Assembly: GCF_008693385.1 (NCBI RefSeq)
Contig: NZ_CP044065.1
Location: 1,550,001 to 1,614,000 of the forward strand
Length of the DNA: 64,000 bases
Reading direction: 5' to 3'
Source of the DNA: Cupriavidus pauculus
GTDB lineage: Bacteria > Pseudomonadota > Gammaproteobacteria > Burkholderiales > Burkholderiaceae
Under the pieces are notes generated by a model. The model saw only the letters and a program-made list of their open reading frames with translations, ran no database searches and had not been told where the DNA came from. The translations under genes and the position numbers were made by a program. Below, piece after piece: positions 16,524 to 24,759 of the stretch; position 1 is the stretch's first letter; each line of letters opens with the position of its first letter.

Positions 16524-19500
16524 CTAGCTCGGCACGTGCACGGTATCCCGCGCCCGGTACGCGCTGGTCTGCCGGGACGTGGAGACTTCCTGCGTGACCA
16601 CCGCGTCGATCCAGTAGTTGAGGCCCAGCTCGGTACGTTCGCCATTGACCTCGTTGACGTACAGGAAGCGCGGCCCCCAGCTATCGGGCGCGACCGCCAC
16701 GGCATCGAGCTCGGCGCGCAACGCGGCGCGTCGCTCGTCGCGCTGCGCGGGCGGCAGCGCTTCCGCGTAGGAAAACGCGGCCAGCAACTGGTCCATGCGC
16801 GCACGCGCGGCCGGCTGAATCACGACGCGCTCGGCAAGCAGGAGCCTGCCGTTGTCCACCCCGCCGCGCACACGTGCCAGGTAGTCGTCGAGGCGCGCCT
16901 CGGCGCTGCTGGTGGCACCCGGCTGGTCATCCGCCTCGGCGCGCGTCCACTGCAGCCACTCGTCGCGGCGGCTATCCACGTACTGCACGAAGTCGTCATA
17001 GTCGGCGAACTCATGGTCGTACACGGTCGTCGGCGCGACCTTGCCGTTGTCCATCGAGAACCGCAGCGTGCCGCCGCGCGACACCGGCAGCATCACGGCC
17101 GAGGCGCTCAGCAGGTTGATCGGCGTGAACACCGCGCTGCCATACGTGGTGCCGGAGGCGGGCGGTGCCACGCTCACCCCGCCGCTTACCGACGTATTGG
17201 TATTGCTGTTGCTGTTCATGACGAGCGTGCCCAGCCCACCGTCCTGATCCTTGGCCCTGCGTCGCGAGAACGCGGTGACCGTCTGCGTGATCGCGCCGCT
17301 GATACCGCCGCGCGTGGTGTCCTTTGCCCTGGGGTCGCGAAAGCGCGCGGCGCCGGTCGCGCCCAGCGACATGCCGACATTGACGGTACTGCCCGCCACG
17401 CGCCCGATGGACAGGTCCGGCGCGGTGGCATGCGTGGCGGCCAGGTTGTCGAGCAGCGTCGCCGCGTCCGCGGGACGCTCGATCGTCGCATGCGCGCCCG
17501 GATTGGCGGCCTCCGTGACGCCGTACATGGAATCGAACGCACCCAGCAGCGTCGTGCGCCAGGACTCGAGATCGCCTGGGGTGAAGCGCGTGCGGATGGC
17601 CGCGCCCTCGGAACTCGTATAGTCCGCGACCACCGGCAGCAACGTGCCCGCCACCGAACCGCCGAACCACTTCGTCGGCGTCCACGAGGCCACGCCGGAC
17701 AGCCCCGCCCAGCCCGTGACCCCACGCTGCGTGGTCACCTCGAGCGCGCCGGCCAGTGCATTCGAACCGGCATAGACCTCCGCGCCAAAGCGGCCCGCCA
17801 GCCTGAGCGCGGGCCCGGCGGCCAACACCGGCACGCCGGGGCGCGCGAGAATGTTGACGTTGGCGTTGACCCCGACTTCCCGGCGCTCGCTCGCGCGCAC
17901 GCCGTAGGTCATGCGCGACAGCGCCAGCGTGCGCCGCACGGCCATCAGGTAGTCGTCGGACGTTGCGCCATGTTCGGGAAAAATGTCGCCGCGGTTGTTC
18001 ATGTGGTCCACATGCGCGAGGCCCGCGTCCATCTCCATGCGCGCCGGGTCTCCCTCGGGGGGCCGCACGTTGTCGGCCCACGCCCGCAGTTTGACGGACG
18101 TCATGACAAAGCCTTCGTTCACCCAGCCCATCGTCTGCCGCGCGCAGCATGCCGACAACTGGCGCGCGTCCAGATGCAGGACCTCCATGACGCGCGCCAT
18201 GACCGGCGAGTCCGCCGTCAGCGGAATGGGCGTGCGATCCTGCCAGCCGTTCTCGCCGATCTGCGTGACCCACTGATCGAGGATCGCCGAGCGGAGCGCG
18301 GCGTTGAAGTGCGCGTCCGAGACGCGCGGGCCGCCCCTGCCGCCAGCGAGCGTGCCATCGATGGCGGTAGCGACGCGTCGCACCGCGGTCGCCACATCCG
18401 CGAAGTCGGCCTCGGGCTCGCGCATCAGCTGGCCACCGGTGCCGTTCTGCAGCGCATGCAGCGGGTTCTTGTCCTTGCCCAGGAGCGCGCGGGCGGGGTT
18501 CGGCACCGCCCCCTCCGCCGCGCGGTCGGCGTAGGTCAGCATCTTGAACAGACGCTCGCCAATCTCGTCGATCGCTTCCTGGTCATAGATCCGATTGCGT
18601 CCCGCGAGGTACGGCAGTGCGAGGTCCGGATGTCGTGCATGCAGGTCCAGGCCCGGGTTCTCGCGCAGCATGACGGCGGCCAGCAGCGCGCGCGCCGCGT
18701 TGCCCTCCCGCGCCAGCGGACTCCCGGTCAGTTCGGGCACGAGTTCCGTCCGGTCCGTGTTGCTGAGCAGCGAGGCGCCCTCGTGCGTCTCCGACTGACG
18801 CTCGAAGTCGGAACGCAGATCGCCCTCCAGATGCTCGCCACACCCCGCATTCGTCAGCAGATTGCACACATGCGCGAGCTCGCGCAGCGAATTCGGCCGC
18901 GACACGCCGGGCGGCCACGCGGCCAGCAGTCGCTCCGCGGCCTGATGCGCGGTCATTTCGGCCTGCTCCTGAATCGCGTGCTCGCGCGCGGACAGTTCGC
19001 CCGCCCCGCCCGTCCCCGAGAGCGCGCGCAGGATATCGAGGCCCGCCCCCGTCGTGCTGAGATGGCAGGCCGCGGCAAACGCGTCGGCGCGCGCGCCTTC
19101 GTCGGTGGTGCTCGCCTCGCCGTGGCGCAGGACGTTCAGCGCCCTGAGCGCGCGCGGGGCATCGCGATCGCAGACGGCGGCGAGCGCCATGCCCGCGATG
19201 CGGCCCGTATCGCCGGGACAGCATGCGCCGAGCGCGCGCTGCAGTTGCTCACGCGGGGTGGCGGACGACGATGCGACCTGCGAGGGTTGCGGGGGTTGGG
19301 TGGCTTGCGCATCCGGAAAGAACGCGTGCAGATCGAACAGCGCGGTGACATCGTGCTCCGCTGCCGGCCTCTGGCCCTCGGTCAGCAAACCGTTCGCCGC
19401 CTTCAGCGTGCCGCGCCGGAACGGGCCGGTGAGCACGGGCGCGGTGGCATTTTCGTCGGCGAAAGGGTCGGCACTCGCCGCGCGCGCCTGGGCCGTGGTC

Positions 19501-19700
19501 GCCTTGAGCGACGTGCGCGCGTGCACGCTGGCCGTGTTGACCGGCCCCATCCGCGGCTGCAGGCACCGCAGCACCGCCGACGGTTCCTTGCGCGTCGGTA
19601 ATGGCGGCCGCGTTCCCGGCGTGATATCCGGCGCGTCGGGCTGGTTGCCCACCAGATGCAATTGAACGTGTCCTGGGTTATCCGTTGCGCTCCTGACCAT
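16524..19700 (-). CDS. Large hypothetical protein, candidate type III effector
   Basis: A 1058-residue protein with no signal peptide or membrane segment. The first ~165 residues are Ser/Thr/Pro/Ala-rich and disordered, as in type III secretion leaders; ~170-560 are helical; ~600-880 show alternating beta-type stretches (GVNANVNILARPGVPVLAAG, LEVTTQRGVTGWAGLSGVAS, VNVGMSLGATGAARF). Start 19700 has GGAG seven bases upstream; a longer start at 19748 is possible. A TTCG-N16-TTCG box lies upstream on the same strand. Length and layout recall the AWR/RipA effectors of Ralstonia, but I cannot confirm homology. Function unknown. Confidence 0.6.
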   Translation of the reverse strand: MVRSATDNPGHVQLHLVGNQPDAPDITPGTRPPLPTRKEPSAVLRCLQPRMGPVNTASVHARTSLKATTAQARAASADPFADENATAPVLTGPFRRGTLKAANGLLTEGQRPAAEHDVTALFDLHAFFPDAQATQPPQPSQVASSSATPREQLQRALGACCPGDTGRIAGMALAAVCDRDAPRALRALNVLRHGEASTTDEGARADAFAAACHLSTTGAGLDILRALSGTGGAGELSAREHAIQEQAEMTAHQAAERLLAAWPPGVSRPNSLRELAHVCNLLTNAGCGEHLEGDLRSDFERQSETHEGASLLSNTDRTELVPELTGSPLAREGNAARALLAAVMLRENPGLDLHARHPDLALPYLAGRNRIYDQEAIDEIGERLFKMLTYADRAAEGAVPNPARALLGKDKNPLHALQNGTGGQLMREPEADFADVATAVRRVATAIDGTLAGGRGGPRVSDAHFNAALRSAILDQWVTQIGENGWQDRTPIPLTADSPVMARVMEVLHLDARQLSACCARQTMGWVNEGFVMTSVKLRAWADNVRPPEGDPARMEMDAGLAHVDHMNNRGDIFPEHGATSDDYLMAVRRTLALSRMTYGVRASERREVGVNANVNILARPGVPVLAAGPALRLAGRFGAEVYAGSNALAGALEVTTQRGVTGWAGLSGVASWTPTKWFGGSVAGTLLPVVADYTSSEGAAIRTRFTPGDLESWRTTLLGAFDSMYGVTEAANPGAHATIERPADAATLLDNLAATHATAPDLSIGRVAGSTVNVGMSLGATGAARFRDPRAKDTTRGGISGAITQTVTAFSRRRAKDQDGGLGTLVMNSNSNTNTSVSGGVSVAPPASGTTYGSAVFTPINLLSASAVMLPVSRGGTLRFSMDNGKVAPTTVYDHEFADYDDFVQYVDSRRDEWLQWTRAEADDQPGATSSAEARLDDYLARVRGGVDNGRLLLAERVVIQPAARARMDQLLAAFSYAEALPPAQRDERRAALRAELDAVAVAPDSWGPRFLYVNEVNGERTELGLNYWIDAVVTQEVSTSRQTSAYRARDTVHVPS

Positions 19701-19812
19701 CGCGTGCTCCGCAAATTTCCGGCAACTCATCACGGGCCAGCGTTCCAATGCCGCTAGCCTTGAGTGCTACCGGCAATGGTAGGGAGCGCAGTCTCCGCGC
19801 GACGGCGCAATG

Positions 19813-19836
19813 CGAAACGATACCGCCCGCGCCGAA
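19813..19836 (-). promoter_or_regulatory. hrpII-type box (TTCG-N16-TTCG)
   Basis: On the minus strand two TTCG tetramers are separated by exactly 16 bases, the HrpB-dependent hrpII box of Ralstonia solanacearum. It lies 112 bp before the preferred start of the 1058-residue gene and 64 bp before the longer one, in the right orientation. At this base composition roughly one such pattern is expected by chance in a window this size, so position is the main support. Confidence 0.45.
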
Positions 19837-19843
19837 GGCGCCC

Positions 19844-20791
19844 TCATGACGCCTCGATCAATGCCGCGGGCAAGGCGTCGCAATACTGGCTGCACACCTC
19901 GCGCGCCACTGCCGCCGCCGCGTGCACGGCCACGCGCGCATCGTCGCGCCGATAGAGTGCGATCACGATCGGTGGCGGCGACGGCAGCATCGGCAGCTCG
20001 ACGAGCTCGCCGGTATCCAGGTACTCCGCGACGAGCAGGCTCGGCACCGCGGCCACACCGTAGCCATCGCGCAGCAGATGGATCATCGCGGCCACCGACG
20101 GCATGCAGGTGACGCGCGTTTGCGAGAGCGGCACGCCGTGCTCGCTGGCGAGGCCGCTGACCATCGCATCGACGGCGAGTTGGGGCAGCGTACCGCGGCC
20201 GAACGTCAGCACGGGATGCCGCAGCATCGCCCGCACGCGATCGTCCATCTGGTCCGTGCCGTCCGCCTCGGCGAGCATGTCGCGCCGCGCGATCCAGCGC
20301 ACCGGGTAGCGCGCGAGCGGCTGCGCGACGATGGAGGGATCGATCGCGCTCTCCACCTGCGCCACCAGGTCGAGCTCGCCCGCGAGCAGGCGCGGGCCGA
20401 GCACGGCGGTGGCGTCGACGGTCAGGTCCACGACGAGCTCCGGATAGTCGGTTTCCAGCGCGCGCACGAAGTTCGGCAGCCAGCTATGCACCACGGTCTC
20501 GACGACGCCGAGCCGCAGCCGCCCCGAGATCTGCTGGCCCCGTTGCGCGGCCAGCTGCAGCGTACGCGCGGCGTGCACGACCTCTCGCGCATGATTGAGC
20601 AGCCGCTCGCCATCGTCGCTGAGCCGGAACTGGCTGCTGCCGCGATCGACGAGCGAGACGCCGAGTTCGGCTTCGAGCGCCTTGATGCGCGAGGAAATGG
20701 CGGCGGGCGTGGCATGCAGTTCGCGCGCGGTGGCGCGAATGCTTCCCGAGCGCGCCAGCGAGAGCAGCGTTTCGAGAAAGCGGGTGTTCAT
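19844..20791 (-). CDS. LysR-family transcriptional regulator
   Basis: A 315-residue LysR protein. The N-terminal winged helix (FLETLLSLARSGSIRATARE, ATPAAISSRIKALEAELGVS) and a full periplasmic-binding-like effector domain are present. The open frame continues to 22570, but that part is antisense to the OTU-like gene, so the start is placed at 20791 (MNTRFLE). It sits between the two effector-like genes and is divergent from the OTU-like gene across a 261-bp gap, so it might control that gene or itself; no target is proven. Confidence 0.9.
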   Translation of the reverse strand: MNTRFLETLLSLARSGSIRATARELHATPAAISSRIKALEAELGVSLVDRGSSQFRLSDDGERLLNHAREVVHAARTLQLAAQRGQQISGRLRLGVVETVVHSWLPNFVRALETDYPELVVDLTVDATAVLGPRLLAGELDLVAQVESAIDPSIVAQPLARYPVRWIARRDMLAEADGTDQMDDRVRAMLRHPVLTFGRGTLPQLAVDAMVSGLASEHGVPLSQTRVTCMPSVAAMIHLLRDGYGVAAVPSLLVAEYLDTGELVELPMLPSPPPIVIALYRRDDARVAVHAAAAVAREVCSQYCDALPAALIEAS

Positions 20792-20909
20792 GGGTTCATG
20801 GGAAGCGGGGGGGATCAGAACTGAGCGCTGAACGGAGCGCCGCAACTCGCTGGGAGTATGCGGGATTTTCCCGTGGCGGGCACCTGTCCGGCCGGCAAAC
20901 GAAGAAATA

Positions 20910-20933
20910 CGAAGACGCCGCGCCATGAACGAA
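20910..20933 (-). promoter_or_regulatory. Second TTCG-N16-TTCG pattern
   Basis: Minus strand TTCG at 20930-20933 and 20910-20913 with 16 bases between; a third TTCG lies at 20900-20903. It is oriented toward the LysR gene (start 119 bp downstream), not toward the OTU-like gene. It may be chance. Confidence 0.25.
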
Positions 20934-21052
20934 GCGCGGGCGCGCGCCAGAGGCCCCGCGCCATTACGCTGGCAGAGCGTCCAAGGCATCGTGCGGCGGA
21001 CGCCGTGGCGCCCATTGCCCATTTGGGCGTCCCCGGACAGCGAGGCTCGTAC

Positions 21053-22627
21053 ATGCCCCCCAATACCTTTCGCGTCAGACCGTACACGCTCGCGGACGCC
21101 GCCGCCGATCAGGTCGCGAGCCAGGTCCCGAGAATCGTCCAGCCACTGGTACGGGGGCTCGCCAAGCACTACGCTAAGCGTGTGTATGCCGACGCCGGCC
21201 TGTCCGCATTTACCGCGGTGCAGGTGCAGGTGCCGCAGCCGGTCCGGCGCCCGCACGGCCCGCCGCCGCAGGCCCACGGCGCGGGCTTCAATCCGTATGC
21301 GCAGGGCATGTCGGGCTTCCAGCGGTACGAGGAGCCGCCGCCCCCTTATCGGCCCGATGCGGCGCCCCACGAACAGTACGACCCGCCGCCGCCGTACTCG
21401 CCCCCACACGCGCCCCCACACGCGCCCCCACACGCGCCCCCCCACGCGCCGTCCTACGCGCCGCCCGATCATCCGCCACCGGGCTTCGCGCACCCATCCC
21501 GGCCCCAGTCCACGTTCCAGCGGCCCGCCCCGCCGCCGGCCGACATCCCGTGGCATCTGCAGCCCCCGCCGTATGACGACCCCATCGGCATGGAGCTGCA
21601 CGCGCGGCTCAACCAGATCGCCGCCAGCATGCAGGCGGCGAGCCACGAGCCCGAAGCGCACCCCGCTGGCCCCGCCCACGCGCTGGACCCGCGCGAGCAG
21701 CGCGCCATCGATCACGCCATCGCGCTCAGCATGCAGGACGCCACGCCGGGCCTGCGCGGCATCGACCCCGCCCGGGTCCACGAAGAACAGCGCTCGGTCG
21801 CGTACGCGCTCAAGGGCCTGCGCGACATCCCTTCGCTCGAGACCGAGATCACGCCATGGCAAGACCTCGATCCGGACATCCGCACCGCGGTCTATGACGA
21901 TAACGAGACGGCGTACCTCGAGGAGCTGTCGGCCGGCGCAACGCGCACCGATCGCATCGCCAATGTGCTGGCCGCCCACGACATGACGCTGATACCGAAT
22001 GGCGGAAAGACCCAGCCGATGCCGCGCGACGGCGCGCCGCCGGCGGACGAGAAATGGGCAACGAACAATTGCCTGCTGATCTCGCTGATGCAGCATGCCA
22101 CGGGCGACTACGACAGCGACCACGCCCCGCTCGTCAACCAGTTCCGCGAGATCATCGAGCAGGATCCGTCGCTGGGCATCAAGTCCGGCGACAAGCTGCC
22201 CGCGCATGGCGATACCGCGAAGGCCATCGTCTCGCTGATCAACAACAGCCTCGGGCTCGAACGGCCGCTGCGCATGATCACGGTCTCCGACGCCGCCGGC
22301 GCCATTCATATCGAGACCACGGGGCCCGATCACACGCATCGGCGCGACGTGATCGTCGTCGATATGGGCGGCCATTTCGAGGCGGCTGCGCCGGTGTCCG
22401 TGATCGCGGCGCGGCGCGAGCAGGACGAGGCGGCGCGCCGCCAGTCCCCCGACACGCCCGCGCAAAGCGACGTAACGCCCGCCCCGTCGGCGCCGCCCCC
22501 CGGCGCGGAAGGCATGCATTCGATCGCCCACGTACAGCTCCAGAGCACGCTGATCCAGCAGGCCCAGCAACTCGCCAACACGACCATGCAGGGTTCGAAG
22601 GCCATTGCCGATCTGACAAAAGTTTGA
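21053..22627 (+). CDS. Candidate effector: PPxY motifs, ubiquitin-interacting motif and OTU-like cysteine protease domain
   Basis: A 524-residue protein without signal peptide. Residues ~65-175 are Pro/His/Tyr-rich with three PPPY motifs (96-99, 112-115, 171-174), the ligand type for NEDD4-family WW domains. Residues 211-230 match a ubiquitin-interacting motif (I219xxA222xxxS226xxD229 in AIDHAIALSMQD). Residues ~330-450 have ATNNCLLISL (Cys340) and VIVVDMGGHFEAA (His441), the order and spacing of OTU-type deubiquitinases, with a 'HGDTAKAIVSLINNSLGL' helix between. The start is set at 21053 (MPPNTF), preceded by GCGAGG. The domain mix points to action on host ubiquitin signalling; secretion route and activity are inferred. 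Confidence 0.6.
   Translation: MPPNTFRVRPYTLADAAADQVASQVPRIVQPLVRGLAKHYAKRVYADAGLSAFTAVQVQVPQPVRRPHGPPPQAHGAGFNPYAQGMSGFQRYEEPPPPYRPDAAPHEQYDPPPPYSPPHAPPHAPPHAPPHAPSYAPPDHPPPGFAHPSRPQSTFQRPAPPPADIPWHLQPPPYDDPIGMELHARLNQIAASMQAASHEPEAHPAGPAHALDPREQRAIDHAIALSMQDATPGLRGIDPARVHEEQRSVAYALKGLRDIPSLETEITPWQDLDPDIRTAVYDDNETAYLEELSAGATRTDRIANVLAAHDMTLIPNGGKTQPMPRDGAPPADEKWATNNCLLISLMQHATGDYDSDHAPLVNQFREIIEQDPSLGIKSGDKLPAHGDTAKAIVSLINNSLGLERPLRMITVSDAAGAIHIETTGPDHTHRRDVIVVDMGGHFEAAAPVSVIAARREQDEAARRQSPDTPAQSDVTPAPSAPPPGAEGMHSIAHVQLQSTLIQQAQQLANTTMQGSKAIADLTKV
21401..21448 (+). repeat. 12-bp coding tandem repeat (Pro-Pro-His-Ala)
   Basis: Four copies of a CCCCCACACGCG-type unit encode PPHA x4 in the proline-rich region between the second and third PPPY motifs of the OTU-like protein. 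Confidence 0.85.
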
Positions 22628-22652
22628 CCGTCCCGCTCGACGTTCGGTCTAT

Positions 22653-22688
22653 GATCGCGATCTGACCTCATCGATGCCGATCGCGATC
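22653..22688. promoter_or_regulatory. Paired palindromes before LysR gene
   Basis: The 10-bp palindrome GATCGCGATC occurs at 22653-22662 and again at 22679-22688, 26 bp apart centre to centre, just before the LysR start codon at 22693. This is a suitable autoregulatory site for a LysR-type tetramer, although the usual T-N11-A core was not established. Confidence 0.4.
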
Positions 22689-22692
22689 TCCG

Positions 22693-23625
22693 ATGCATAT
22701 CCGCTGGCTGGAAGACTTTATTTGCCTCGCGCAGGCCGGCAGCCTCGCGCGCGCGGCAGAGTTGCGCAATGTGACGCCACCCGCGTTCGGCCGGCGCATC
22801 CAGGCGCTCGAAATGTGGGCCGGCGCGCCGCTGATCGACCGCAGCGCGTATCCCGTGCGGCTGACCGCGGAGGGCCGGCAGTTCCTCGAGGCCGCCGAAT
22901 CCGCGCTGCGCACGCTCGACGAGACCCGTCTGGCCCTGCGCGCCGCGCACCGCGCGGACGCCACCACGCTGACCATCGCCACGGGCAAGACGCTTGCGCG
23001 GTCGATGGTGCCGGCATGGCTCGCCGGCCTGCGCAATGCCCTGCGCGACGATCCCGTGGGCGACGGCTTCCGTACGCGCCTTTCCACCCATGCCACGCAC
23101 GACGCGCTCGAACGCTTTACCGAAGGGCATGCGGATTTCCTGCTGTGCTACAGCCCGCACGACCTGCCCGTGATGCTCGACGACGCGAGCTATATGTTCC
23201 ACGCGGTGGGCGTGGAACGGCTGGTCTGCGTGGCGGCCGCCGATGCCAATGGGCGCGCGGCATTCCAGATCCGCGGCGGAAAAACCAGGACGGCAACGGT
23301 GCCGTTCATCGCCTATGCGGAAACGCTGACCATGGGCCGCATGGTCAATCAGGAGATTGCACGCCGCAAACTCGCGACCCAGCTGGAAACGGTGGCCATC
23401 AGCGATTTCGCCGAATCGGTGCACGAGATGGTGCGCCAGCACATGGGCCTCGCGTGGCTGCCGGCCCGGCTGATCGCCGACGACCTCCACGCGGGACGCC
23501 TCGTGCGCGCCGACAGCCACGGGGGCAACTCGGCCGATCTCGCCCTCGATATCCGTCTTTACCGCCCGCGCGCGGCCATGCGCCCGCTGGCCGAGACCTT
23601 CTGGCGCGCCGCCATCGCGGCATGA
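22693..23625 (+). CDS. LysR-family transcriptional regulator
   Basis: A 310-residue regulator with an N-terminal winged helix (WLEDFICLAQAGSLARAAEL, TPPAFGRRIQALEMWAGAPL) and an effector-binding domain. It lies 136 bp upstream of a Bug receptor and an aspartoacylase-like gene in the same direction, so it probably controls them and possibly itself through the GATCGCGATC pair before its start. Sequence in the recognition helix (AFGRRIQ) is the variant common among Bug-linked LysR proteins. The inducer is unknown. Confidence 0.88.
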   Translation: MHIRWLEDFICLAQAGSLARAAELRNVTPPAFGRRIQALEMWAGAPLIDRSAYPVRLTAEGRQFLEAAESALRTLDETRLALRAAHRADATTLTIATGKTLARSMVPAWLAGLRNALRDDPVGDGFRTRLSTHATHDALERFTEGHADFLLCYSPHDLPVMLDDASYMFHAVGVERLVCVAAADANGRAAFQIRGGKTRTATVPFIAYAETLTMGRMVNQEIARRKLATQLETVAISDFAESVHEMVRQHMGLAWLPARLIADDLHAGRLVRADSHGGNSADLALDIRLYRPRAAMRPLAETFWRAAIAA

Positions 23626-23761
23626 GGGTCCCGGGCATCGCCATGCACCATTCCGTCTCATTGCCGAAACGGCAAGTGCCGTTGCCAAAGCCGCACGCCA
23701 AAAGCCGCGATGCTCACTACCATCGCCGTGCATCGACCACGACATCCCTGCCGGAGAAATC

Positions 23762-24745
23762 ATGAAGACCCTGCTACGCAAGGCCCTGCACGCCTCCCTC
23801 TTCGCGACGCTGAGCGGCGCCGCGCTCGCCGCCAGCGCGGCCGGCGCCTATCCCACCAAGCCCATCACGCTCGTGGTCGGCTACACCGCCGGCGGCAGCG
23901 TCGACCTCGTGGCGCGCTCCATTGCACCCGAGCTCGGCAAGCGCCTCGGCCAGAGCGTGGTGATCGAAAACCTCGGTGGTGCCGGCGGCACCATCGGCGC
24001 ACAGAAGGTGGTCAAGGCGGAAGCCGACGGTTACACCCTGCTGCTCGGCTCCGGCAGCGAAGTCTCCATCGCGCGGCTGACCAACCCCGCCGTGCGGTAC
24101 GACGGCGAGAAGGACCTGGCGCCCATCACATTCGTCGGCACGCAGCCGATGGTGCTCGTCGGCAAGCTGCAACTGCCCGCCAAGGATGCGACGGAGCTGA
24201 TTTCGCTGGCGCAGAAGCAGCCCGGTCAACTGTCGTACGCCTCGTCGGGCATCGGCACACCGCTGAATCTGGCCGGCGAACTGATCAAGCAGCAAGGCGG
24301 CGTGAATATCACGCACGTTCCTTACAAGGGCGCCTCGGCGATGTCGACGGACCTGCTCGGCGGCCAGATCGACCTTGCGGTGATGGTGCTGTCGTCCGCG
24401 CTGCCGCATATCCAGGCCGGCCGCGTGCGCGCCTATGGGCTGACCGAAGCCAAACGCTCGGCGGTGGCCCCGAACGTGCCGGCACTGGCCGAGACACCCG
24501 CGCTCAAGGGCGTGGACATGGGCGTATGGTTCGGCCTGATGGCGCCGGCCAGCACGCCGAAGCCCGTGATCGATCGCCTCAACACCGATATGCAGGCCGT
24601 GCTCGCGATGCCCGACGTCCGCCGCAAGCTCGCGGAAGCCGGCGTCGAGGTCAAGCCCGGCTCGCCGACGGAATTCGCCGGGTTCGTCCGACGCGAGACG
24701 GGCCGCTATCGCACGATCGTGCAGGCGGCCAATATCCGCGAATAA
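23762..24745 (+). CDS. Bug/TctC-family periplasmic receptor
   Basis: A 327-residue receptor: signal peptide MKTLLRKALHASLFATLSG... to ASAAG, then YPTKPITLVVGYTAGGSVDL, ENLGGAGGTIGA and VPYKGASAMSTDLLGG. A good ribosome binding site (CGGAGAAATC) precedes the ATG. It is followed after 14 nt by an aspartoacylase/succinylglutamate-desuccinylase-like gene and preceded by a LysR gene. The receptor probably delivers an N-acyl amino acid or a related carboxylate that the next enzyme hydrolyses. Confidence 0.92.
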   Translation: MKTLLRKALHASLFATLSGAALAASAAGAYPTKPITLVVGYTAGGSVDLVARSIAPELGKRLGQSVVIENLGGAGGTIGAQKVVKAEADGYTLLLGSGSEVSIARLTNPAVRYDGEKDLAPITFVGTQPMVLVGKLQLPAKDATELISLAQKQPGQLSYASSGIGTPLNLAGELIKQQGGVNITHVPYKGASAMSTDLLGGQIDLAVMVLSSALPHIQAGRVRAYGLTEAKRSAVAPNVPALAETPALKGVDMGVWFGLMAPASTPKPVIDRLNTDMQAVLAMPDVRRKLAEAGVEVKPGSPTEFAGFVRRETGRYRTIVQAANIRE

Positions 24746-24759
24746 CAGACAGGATTCCC

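Noticed and set aside
16425..19601. A 1058-residue open frame on the + strand
   Set aside because: It lies antisense to the large effector candidate and reads as Arg/His/Ala-rich low-information sequence typical of high-GC reverse-strand shadows.
19844..22570. A 908-residue minus-strand frame that includes the LysR protein
   Set aside because: The part beyond 20791 is antisense to the OTU-like gene and shows no domain; the LysR domain begins at MNTRFLE.
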